Positions 1-4,885 of a stretch of DNA of 8,289 bases are shown here, one piece after another. The DNA lies in NCBI GenBank assembly GCA_947306315.1, contig CAMZGF010000033.1, positions 1-8,289 of the forward strand. Direction: 5' to 3'. The DNA is from an uncultured Candidatus Saccharibacteria bacterium (GTDB taxonomy: Bacteria > Patescibacteriota > Saccharimonadia > Saccharimonadales > Saccharimonadaceae). The notes beneath the pieces are model-generated. The model ran no database searches and had not been told where the DNA came from. It was given only the letters and a program-made list of their open reading frames with translations. The translations under genes were made by a program, and so were the position numbers. Each line of letters starts with the position of its first letter. Position 1 is the stretch's first letter.

Positions 1-272
1 GTCTCCCAACTGGCGGTTCAGCTGGTGAATTCCGAACGCTTTATAATAACTACACCTCAAGCACACTTATGCAAGGCGTCCCAAACTTTACTCTTTCCGG
101 CGGCGTGGACTATGGCTCCGTGTACAATCAGGGCTCAAACGGCTACTTCTGGTCCTCTACGGTCGACGATGCTTACGACGCGTACACCTTGTACCTAAAT
201 AGCTCAAATGTCCGCCCAGCAAACCGCTACGATAAGCTCAGCGGATTTTCAGTACGCTGTGTGGCTATCTAG
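1..272 (+). CDS. FISUMP-domain surface protein, C-terminal fragment
   Basis: The frame is open from the window edge (first full codon at 3) to TAG at 270-272, giving 89 residues; the 5' part lies outside. The fragment begins LPTGGSAGEFRTLYNNY and ends with NGYFWSSTV, LYLNSSNVRP and GFSVRCVAI. This is the closing pattern of the Fibrobacter succinogenes major paralogous (FISUMP) domain, where a C-terminal FSVRCV segment is typical. In Saccharibacteria such domains sit at the end of secreted or pilin-like surface proteins, so an extracellular role in adhesion or host contact is an inference. The ATG at 69 is an internal methionine, because homologous sequence continues upstream of it. No convincing terminator follows. 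The family call is fairly sure; the function is not. Confidence 0.8.
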   Translation, partial: LPTGGSAGEFRTLYNNYTSSTLMQGVPNFTLSGGVDYGSVYNQGSNGYFWSSTVDDAYDAYTLYLNSSNVRPANRYDKLSGFSVRCVAI

Positions 273-323
273 TTAGTCTCCGTTCTCCTTTTTCCTAGAA
301 CCTCGGAGCTCGAACGCATGTTC

Positions 324-352
324 TTGATTTTTCCACACCCCTGTGGTATAAT
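324..352 (+). promoter_or_regulatory. rpsO promoter, extended -10
   Basis: A -35 TTGATT (324-329) and a perfect -10 TATAAT (347-352) are separated by 17 bases, with an extended -10 TGG at 344-346. The expected transcription start is near 359-360, which is the A of the rpsO ATG, so the mRNA would be leaderless. Confidence 0.75.
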
Positions 353-359
353 GCATTAC

Positions 360-626
360 ATGATTACAAAAGAGAACAAAGAGAAAGCTATCGCAAAGAT
401 CGCACGCTCAAAGAAAGATGTTGGTTCTCCAGAGGTTCAGGTTTCAATTCTCACTGAGAGAATTAAAGAAGTCACTGAGCACGTAAAGAACAACAAACAT
501 GATTTCATGGCACGTCGCGGACTTATGCAGATGGTCGGACGCCGCAAAAAGCTCTTAAAGTATCTCGAAAAAACTAACTTCGAGCTCTACAAAGAAACTG
601 TTGCAAAACTCGGCCTTCGTAAGTAA
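360..626 (+). CDS. rpsO: 30S ribosomal protein S15
   Basis: This 88-residue protein (89 in E. coli) is S15, the primary 16S rRNA binder that helps form the platform of the small subunit and takes part in a bridge to the 50S. Visible family signatures are GSPEVQVSILTERI near residues 22-35, the HDFMARRGLMQMVGRRKKLLKYL core, and the terminal KLGLRK. An upstream in-frame ATG at 318 has a GGAG at 305-308, but it would add a hydrophobic stretch foreign to S15 and lies upstream of the promoter's -10; ATG 351 overlaps the -10. Start 360 therefore fits best. It has no Shine-Dalgarno and the -10 ends 7 bases upstream, implying a leaderless mRNA. A strong terminator follows and pnp is not co-transcribed. 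Confidence 0.95.
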   Translation: MITKENKEKAIAKIARSKKDVGSPEVQVSILTERIKEVTEHVKNNKHDFMARRGLMQMVGRRKKLLKYLEKTNFELYKETVAKLGLRK

Positions 627-683
627 TCTCGAATTAATAGACTTCAACTTGGTTCTGAATCTAATTTCAAACTCGGTTGCAAG

Positions 684-716
684 AAAAAGTCCCCCGGATC
701 ATTCCGGGGGATTTTT
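684..716. terminator. Bidirectional intrinsic terminator between rpsO and the alarmone synthetase gene
   Basis: A perfect 9-bp stem (690-698 with 703-711, mostly C5G2 against its complement) closes a TCAT loop. T5 follows on the plus strand (712-716), and A5 precedes at 684-688, which reads as T5 on the minus strand. It sits between convergent stop codons at 626 and 744, so it should stop transcription from both sides. Confidence 0.9.
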
Positions 717-743
717 ATGGAAGAACTGTACTAAGTTGTTGGG

Positions 744-1382
744 TTAGGCGTCATCGTCGCCTTCTTCTGCCTTGCGAAAATCTCTAAGTTCCATTGCCTG
801 CTCGTCCGCGGCTGCAAGTTCCTTTGCTAGTTCCGCAAATTTCTCTACGGCCTCAGGGCTTGGATCGGTATTCTTATAACGAAGCCTATGTTCTAGGCTC
901 GCCCAAAGATCCATCGCCTCGGTACGGATTTGAATCTCTACTGGAATCTTCTTCTGAGTTTCCATAAAATAGAGATCCATTTCAACAATAAGATGTAGAG
1001 AACGATAACCACTAGGCTTTGGGTTTGCTGCATAATCCCTTTCTTCGATTACCGTCATTGACGGTTGTCTCTTCACGGCTTTTGCGACAACGTAGATATC
1101 ATCTTTGTAGGGAACGGTAATCCTGATCCCGGCGACATCCCTCATCTCGCTTTTTATCGTATCAATGTCCGTATTCCAGCCTTTTTTAGTGCATTTTTTC
1201 ATTGCACTTTCAAAACTCTTAACTCGGCTGTCAATTGACACGAAGGGACTGCGTTTTTCGGAAAGGTATTCCATCTCATCCCTAAGGTTTTCGAGTCTCG
1301 CGCTTACGGTTCTAAGAGCGCACCTGCACTCCACGCAATACTTCTTGTACTGTTCTTCCAATTCTAAATGTGCTACGTCCAT
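744..1382 (-). CDS. Small alarmone synthetase (GTP pyrophosphokinase, RelP/RelQ type)
   Basis: This 212-residue protein is predicted to transfer pyrophosphate from ATP to GDP or GTP, making ppGpp or pppGpp in the cytoplasm. Synthetase motifs are all present: SRVKSFES (52-59), DVAGIRI (82-88, acidic metal ligand), NPKPSGYRSLHL (120-131, guanosine-binding loop) and VEIQIRTEAMDLWASLEHRLRYK (148-170, with catalytic Glu149). There is no HD hydrolase domain and no TGS/ACT regulatory region, and the length matches single-domain synthetases. From memory, the RVKSFES and MDLWASLEH wording is closer to RelP (YwaC) than RelQ (YjbM). The ends are an N-terminal helical segment and an acidic tail EEGDDDA. 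An AAGGGGG Shine-Dalgarno (1392-1398) lies 9 bases before ATG 1382. It is convergent with rpsO and divergent from pnp. Without a hydrolase, the product must be cleared by another enzyme. Confidence 0.92.
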   Translation of the reverse strand: MDVAHLELEEQYKKYCVECRCALRTVSARLENLRDEMEYLSEKRSPFVSIDSRVKSFESAMKKCTKKGWNTDIDTIKSEMRDVAGIRITVPYKDDIYVVAKAVKRQPSMTVIEERDYAANPKPSGYRSLHLIVEMDLYFMETQKKIPVEIQIRTEAMDLWASLEHRLRYKNTDPSPEAVEKFAELAKELAAADEQAMELRDFRKAEEGDDDA

Positions 1383-1495
1383 TGTATATATCCCCCTTGG
1401 ACATTAATCATGAGACTTATGAGTCTCGTTTACGGTAACCTCCCTTTTTGGCGTGTAGCCACTGGGAACAGATATTTGTATCACCAAACTATCCA
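1383..1495 (-). promoter_or_regulatory. Structured 5' leader of the alarmone synthetase gene
   Basis: The predicted start near 1495 gives a leader of about 113 nt, long for this window. It contains a perfect 6-bp hairpin with a 4-base loop (1412-1417 with 1422-1427). It also has a two-part stem: TGGC/GCCA (1449-1452 with 1458-1461) enclosed by TCCC/GGGA (1441-1444 with 1464-1467). The Shine-Dalgarno at 1392-1398 lies outside both hairpins. I recognise no known riboswitch class. The hairpins are seen directly; regulation is inferred. Confidence 0.45.
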
Positions 1496-1501
1496 TCTAT
1501 T

Positions 1502-1530
1502 ATTATAGCACATTTCGTTTAAAAAATCAA
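1502..1530 (-). promoter_or_regulatory. Alarmone synthetase promoter
   Basis: On the minus strand, TTGATT (1530-1525), a 17-base spacer and TATAAT (1507-1502) with an extended TGC (1510-1508) form a near-ideal sigma-70-type promoter. The -35, spacing and extended -10 resemble the rpsO promoter closely. Confidence 0.75.
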
Positions 1531-1562
1531 TATATAGCTTATGCTTTACCCCTTAAAACCTC

Positions 1563-1591
1563 TTTTTTTCGCGCGAATTCTATGCTATAAT
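1563..1591 (+). promoter_or_regulatory. pnp promoter, extended -10
   Basis: A perfect TATAAT (1586-1591) with an extended TGC (1583-1585) is clear. The -35 window at 17-base spacing is only a T run (1563-1568), so this promoter probably relies on the extended -10. The expected start near 1598 gives a leader of about 103 nt. Confidence 0.65.
1568..1577. repeat. Palindrome TTCGCGCGAA in the pnp promoter spacer
   Basis: A perfect 10-base palindrome lies upstream of the pnp -10, within the region normally covered by RNA polymerase. It could be an operator for a dimeric regulator, but it may be chance; no second copy was seen in the window. Confidence 0.3.
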
Positions 1592-1597
1592 AGAGGC

Positions 1598-1700
1598 ATA
1601 AAATAACTGGGAAGACGGCGGATACTTGACGCCTATCCGAGAAATCGGTTCTCCGCTAGGCATCAAATATCTGGTGTTTTCCCAAGAAAGGTAATTTTTC
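1598..1700 (+). promoter_or_regulatory. Structured, possibly pseudoknotted 5' leader of pnp
   Basis: The leader can form a compact nested fold. An outer stem pairs 1608-1617 with 1675-1684 (10 bp, two G-U). An inner stem pairs 1626-1635 with 1657-1666 (9 of 10 pairs, one C-A mismatch). A CCGA-GAAA-TCGG hairpin with a GNRA loop spans 1637-1648. GCGGA (1618-1622) pairs perfectly with TCCGC (1652-1656), which lies inside the inner-stem loop, making a pseudoknot. The outer stem ends 1 base before the GAAAGG Shine-Dalgarno (1686-1691). Competing helices exist: CGGATA 1619-1624 with TATCCG 1634-1639, and GAGAA 1639-1643 with TTCTC 1649-1653. An autoregulatory or ligand-sensing leader is inferred; I recognise no known class. 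Confidence 0.55.
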
Positions 1701-3899
1701 ATGGAAATAATCAACCCAAAGGGTCTGAAAACCATGCAGGTCTCTACTGATTTTTGTGGCAAAAAGCTCACACTTGAAGTAAACCGTGTCGGTTTTAGAA
1801 CCACCTCATCAGTTCTCGTCACTTACGGCGACACTGTTGTCCTCGGTTCTGTTGTCGTATCAGACAAACCAGTCCAACAAGATTTCTTCCCACTCTCTAT
1901 CGATTACGAAGAGAAATTCTATGCAGCTGGTAAAATCAGCGGCAGCAAATTCATTAAACGTGAAGGAAAACCAGCAGACGAAGCAATCCTTATCGGTCGT
2001 CTTATTGACCGCCCAATTCGTCCGCTTTTCCCTAAAGGCTATCGCCAAGAAGTTCAGGTTGTTGCAACCGTCCTCTCTATGGACCCAAGCTTCCGTCCTG
2101 ACGTCATCGGCATGCTCGCAGCATCTTCAGCTCTTATGAACGCAGGTGTCCCATTCGACGGTCCTGTTGCTGGTCTTCGTATCGGCCGCGTCAATGGCGA
2201 ATTCAAAGCATTCTTAACCCCAGAAGAACGCGAAGCTTCTGATCTCGACCTCGTTGTCGCAGTTAAAGACCACAAAGTTGTGATGGTTGAAGCTGGCGCA
2301 AACGAAGTCCCAGAAGAAGTTATTATCGATGCTATGCGCTGGGCAGTTGAAAATGTTCAACCAGCTCTCGAGCTCCAAAAAGAACTCCGCGAAAAAATCG
2401 GTGTTGAAGAAAAAGAATATGAGCTTATCCTCCCAGATCCAGCAATCCAAGAAGCAGTTGACGCTTGGACAAAGGAAGAATTTAAGGGTGAAGACGGCAA
2501 GCTCGGTACTAAAATCCGTGGCAACGTCCTCGAACGCAAGAAAATCTGCGACGAGCTCTGCAAGAAAATGGATGAAGAATTCGCTCTTAAGTTCGGCGAA
2601 GGTGAAACTGACGAAGAAAAAATCGCTGACTACGAAGCTCGCCTCAAAGGTGAATATGACGCAGCATTCGAACTCGCAGTTCATCACGAAGTACGCCGCG
2701 CAATCGTTGAAGATGGTGTCCGCCCAGATGGCCGTAAGACTAACGAAGTTCGCCCACTCTCATCACAAACCGGCATCCTTCCACGTGTTCACGGTTCAAG
2801 CCTCTTCACTCGTGGCTTAACTCAAGCTATGAACATCGTTACCCTCGCACCACTTTCATTCGCACAAATCGTTGATACTATGGAAGTTACCGATGGTGAA
2901 CGCCGCTATATGCATCACTACAACGCTCCTGGATACACAGTTGGTGAAGTTTCGCGCTTAGGAAGCCCAGGACGCCGCGAAGTTGGCCACGGCTATCTCG
3001 CAGAACGCGCACTTACCCCTGTTCTTCCTTCAAAAGAAGACTTCCCATACGCAATCCGCAGCGTCACTGAAATTATGTCTCAGAACGGTTCAACTTCAAT
3101 GGCAGCAACCTGTTCGAGCTGTATGGCTCTCATGGATGCAGGTGTTCCTTTGAAGCGCCCAGTCTCTGGTGTCGCTATGGGTCTCATGGTAGATGTTCCA
3201 GCTGGTACTAACATTACCGAGAAAGATATCGATAAAGCATATGTCCTCACCGACCTTATGGACGCAGAAGACTTTGCTGGCGATATGGACTTCAAGGTTA
3301 CTGGTACAACCGAAGGTATTACCGCTCTCCAAATGGATATGAAGGTTCACGGTCTCCCAGTAGACATCCTTGAAAAAGCAATTAAGCAGTCTCACGATGG
3401 TCGTATGTTTATCTTGAACCACATGCTCTCAGTCATTCCTGGTCCTAAAGATTCAATTTCTCCATATGCTCCACGCATCGAGAAACTCCAAGTTAAACAA
3501 GATAAAATCGGCGCAATCATTGGTAAAGGTGGTGAAATGATTAACAAAATCACAACCGAAACCGGCGCAACCGTCGACATTGACGATTCTGGCCTTGTTA
3601 CTATTTCAAGCAGCAACTCAGAATCAATCGACAAAGCTCTTGCTTGGATCAAAGGCCTCGTTGAGGAACCAGAAGTAGGTAAAATCTACACCGGAACAGT
3701 CGTTTCAATTAAGGAATTCGGCGCATTCGTCAACATTCTCCCGGGCATCGACGGCATGCTCCACATCTCACAGATCTCGGATAAGCGCCTCGATAAGGTT
3801 GAAGACGCTCTTAAAATTGGCCAAGAAGTCAAAGTTCGCCTCGAAGCTATAGACGATAAAGGCCGTCTCAGCCTCTCAATGAAGCATCTCGATAAATAA
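1701..3899 (+). CDS. pnp: Polyribonucleotide nucleotidyltransferase (PNPase)
   Basis: This 732-residue protein (about 710 in E. coli) is the phosphorolytic 3'-5' exoribonuclease that degrades mRNA to nucleoside diphosphates as a trimer. Domains in order: first RNase PH fold with FFPLSIDYEEKFYAAG and RLIDRPIRPLFP; a helical linker; second RNase PH fold from about RPDGR (341-345) with FTRGLTQ (369-375) and GSTSMAATCSSCMALMDAGVP; the catalytic GDMDFKV segment (527-533, Asp528 and Asp530 matching the metal-binding aspartates of E. coli); a KH domain with IIGKGG (GKGG at 608-611); and an S1 domain (660 to about 729). The GAAAGG Shine-Dalgarno (1686-1691) supports ATG 1701. Usual rpsO partnership is broken: pnp has its own promoter and a folded leader. 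FTRGL replaces the more usual FTRGE. Confidence 0.97.
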   Translation: MEIINPKGLKTMQVSTDFCGKKLTLEVNRVGFRTTSSVLVTYGDTVVLGSVVVSDKPVQQDFFPLSIDYEEKFYAAGKISGSKFIKREGKPADEAILIGRLIDRPIRPLFPKGYRQEVQVVATVLSMDPSFRPDVIGMLAASSALMNAGVPFDGPVAGLRIGRVNGEFKAFLTPEEREASDLDLVVAVKDHKVVMVEAGANEVPEEVIIDAMRWAVENVQPALELQKELREKIGVEEKEYELILPDPAIQEAVDAWTKEEFKGEDGKLGTKIRGNVLERKKICDELCKKMDEEFALKFGEGETDEEKIADYEARLKGEYDAAFELAVHHEVRRAIVEDGVRPDGRKTNEVRPLSSQTGILPRVHGSSLFTRGLTQAMNIVTLAPLSFAQIVDTMEVTDGERRYMHHYNAPGYTVGEVSRLGSPGRREVGHGYLAERALTPVLPSKEDFPYAIRSVTEIMSQNGSTSMAATCSSCMALMDAGVPLKRPVSGVAMGLMVDVPAGTNITEKDIDKAYVLTDLMDAEDFAGDMDFKVTGTTEGITALQMDMKVHGLPVDILEKAIKQSHDGRMFILNHMLSVIPGPKDSISPYAPRIEKLQVKQDKIGAIIGKGGEMINKITTETGATVDIDDSGLVTISSSNSESIDKALAWIKGLVEEPEVGKIYTGTVVSIKEFGAFVNILPGIDGMLHISQISDKRLDKVEDALKIGQEVKVRLEAIDDKGRLSLSMKHLDK

Positions 3900-3912
3900 C
3901 AGGGAAAAACCC

Positions 3913-3941
3913 TTGTCAGATTATCTAAAATATGCTAAAAT
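3913..3941 (+). promoter_or_regulatory. rplS promoter, extended -10
   Basis: TTGTCA (3913-3918), a 17-base spacer and TAAAAT (3936-3941) with extended TGC (3933-3935). The expected start near 3948 leaves a 27-base leader carrying AAAAGG (3961-3966), 8 bases before the rplS ATG. It allows rplS expression independent of pnp. Confidence 0.7.
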
Positions 3942-3974
3942 AGGATAAGTTTAAAATAATAAAAGGTTAATATA

Positions 3975-4433
3975 ATGAGTTTTTCTATCTTAAAGAAGAT
4001 TGGCGATGCCCAGAAAAAGAACGCAGTTGTCGATGTTCGTTCTGGTGATACCGTCAAGGTTACCCAAAAGATTAAGGAAGGCAATAAGTTCCGTTCACAG
4101 GTTTTCGAAGGTGTCGTAATCCGCACTGACAGAAAAGACTCACATACGGCACGTATTACTGTCCGCAAAATCGCTTCTGGTGTTGGTGTTGAGAAATCAT
4201 TCCTCATCCACAGCCCATTAGTCGAAAAAATCGAAGTTGTAAAGCGCGCTAAGGTTCGCCGCAAGAATCTTACTTACCTCCGCGAACGCTCTGGTAAATC
4301 AGCTCGCCTTACTGGCAAAGATTTCGACCGTGCAGCTGTTAACGAACTTCCAAAGGAAGAAGTTGCAGAAGCAGTCGAAGCTCCAGCAGAAGCAGAAAAA
4401 ACAAAAGCTGAAGAAACCCCAGCAGAAGCTTAA
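3975..4433 (+). CDS. rplS: 50S ribosomal protein L19
   Basis: The 152-residue product is L19, a large-subunit protein at the interface with the 30S. Family signatures are RSGDTVKV (22-29), SQVFEGVVI, TVRKIASGVGVEKSFLIHSP and the basic KVRRKNLTYLRERSGKSARL segment, together covering about the first 115 residues as in E. coli (115 aa). The remaining 37 or so residues are an extra tail, ending in an Ala/Glu/Pro-rich acidic stretch (EEVAEAVEAPAEAEK onward) that is probably disordered. The Shine-Dalgarno AAAAGG (3961-3966) fixes the start. It lies 75 bases after pnp with its own promoter and ends at a strong terminator. The identity is sure; the role of the tail is unknown. Confidence 0.96.
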   Translation: MSFSILKKIGDAQKKNAVVDVRSGDTVKVTQKIKEGNKFRSQVFEGVVIRTDRKDSHTARITVRKIASGVGVEKSFLIHSPLVEKIEVVKRAKVRRKNLTYLRERSGKSARLTGKDFDRAAVNELPKEEVAEAVEAPAEAEKTKAEETPAEA

Positions 4434-4443
4434 AGCAACTATT

Positions 4444-4471
4444 AAAAAAGAACCCGCAAGGGTTCTTTTTT
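4444..4471 (+). terminator. Intrinsic terminator of rplS
   Basis: A perfect 12-bp inverted repeat (A6GAACCC, 4444-4455, with GGGTTCT6, 4460-4471) closes a GCAA tetraloop; the 3' arm ends in T6. Since the A6 gives T6 on the other strand it could work both ways, but the next minus-strand gene is far away. Confidence 0.93.
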
Positions 4472-4472
4472 A

Positions 4473-4501
4473 TTGAAGAGCGGTACTTCTTATGCTAAAC
4501 T
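4473..4501 (+). promoter_or_regulatory. Promoter of the repeat surface-protein gene
   Basis: TTGAAG (4473-4478), a 17-base spacer and TAAACT (4496-4501) with extended TGC (4493-4495). It starts right after the rplS terminator. The predicted start is near 4508, 3 bases before ATG 4511. A TATAAT at 4505-4510 touches the ATG and would start transcription inside the gene, so it is the less likely -10. Confidence 0.55.
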
Positions 4502-4510
4502 ATATATAAT

Positions 4511-4885
4511 ATGAGGATAAAGTCAGAGAGGTCTATAAAAATCTTTGGCACCTTTGCCTGCTCTCTTTTTATTGCGGCAACTTCAACGTATATCTTTTCT
4601 CCGGTTGCACCATCCGATGCTGGTTCTTATATGGCATCGGAAACTGCTGGTTTGTATACGCTCTCATTGATTACCGATCCTGAAGTAAATATTGATGCTA
4701 CACCAACTGGCACTCAAGCCGTATACTCTACCACAAGTACTATTAGTTTCATGAGTGACTGTCCAGCTGGGGCAACAATTACTATGAATATGGCTGCGGA
4801 TTCCAATCTCTTGAATGGCGAACTTTCTTCAATATCAGCAACAACACACTCTCCTCTCGATGACAATTCCTGGGGTTTTCTCTAG
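4511..4885 (+). CDS. Surface protein, N-terminal part ending at a frame break
   Basis: This frame encodes 124 residues and stops at TAG 4883-4885. Residues 1-10 are basic (MRIKSERSIK), 11-33 form a hydrophobic segment, and SDA at 35-37 could be a signal-peptidase site, so the protein is secreted or membrane-anchored. Residues from about 45 begin a beta-rich domain (LYTLSLITDPEVNIDATPTG) that I associate with Saccharibacteria surface proteins. That domain is cut short: after NSWGF the frame reads L-stop, while the -1 frame continues SLDDGDTWQGVP, as expected for the family. The true product is therefore likely a 650-residue protein made by joining this part to the next. There is no Shine-Dalgarno before ATG 4511, and the promoter position suggests a leaderless mRNA. 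The 124-residue product alone would be a truncated domain. Confidence 0.75.
   Translation: MRIKSERSIKIFGTFACSLFIAATSTYIFSPVAPSDAGSYMASETAGLYTLSLITDPEVNIDATPTGTQAVYSTTSTISFMSDCPAGATITMNMAADSNLLNGELSSISATTHSPLDDNSWGFL
4873..4879 (+). other. G GGT TTT slippery heptamer at the -1 frame break
   Basis: In the upstream frame (TGG GGT TTT CTC TAG) the bases 4873-4879 match the X XXY YYZ pattern of -1 ribosomal slippage. A -1 slip here yields W-G-F-S-L-D-D-G and continues to 6462. A weak 6-bp hairpin (4895-4900 with 4905-4910, one G-U) lies 15 bases downstream, farther than the usual 5-9. W-G-F codons produce this heptamer naturally, so loss of one T from a T5 run is an equal or better explanation. 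Confidence 0.4.

Noticed and set aside
280..297. GTTCT/AGAAC inverted repeat after the FISUMP gene as a terminator
   Set aside because: The stem is only 5 bp with a pyrimidine-rich 8-10 base loop and no T run follows.
318..359. Upstream ATG at 318 with GGAG at 305-308 as the rpsO start
   Set aside because: It would add 14 residues unlike any S15 N-terminus, and its codons lie across the promoter, upstream of the predicted transcription start.
1373..1411. Twelve-codon upstream reading frame overlapping the start of the alarmone synthetase gene
   Set aside because: It has no Shine-Dalgarno and no stall-like or biased content; an ATG in a leader of this length is expected by chance.
1598..1700. 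Self-cleaving ribozyme (twister, HDV-like, hammerhead) in the pnp leader
   Set aside because: Conserved cores of these classes were not found; for example there is no CUGANGA box, and no junction bases between the pseudoknot and inner stem 3' strands where HDV-like RNAs hold the catalytic C.
2214..2687. 157-codon open frame antisense to pnp
   Set aside because: The protein is a low-complexity mirror of pnp codon bias with no recognisable motif; other antisense frames over pnp and the ATPase gene were rejected for the same reason.
3898..3917. AGGG/CCCT hairpin after pnp as a terminator
   Set aside because: Four to six base pairs with a bulge and no T run; it also overlaps the rplS -35 box.
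4505..4510. TATAAT touching ATG 4511 as the surface-protein -10
   Set aside because: Transcription would start inside the gene and leave no start codon; TTGAAG-17-TGC-TAAACT just upstream fits better.
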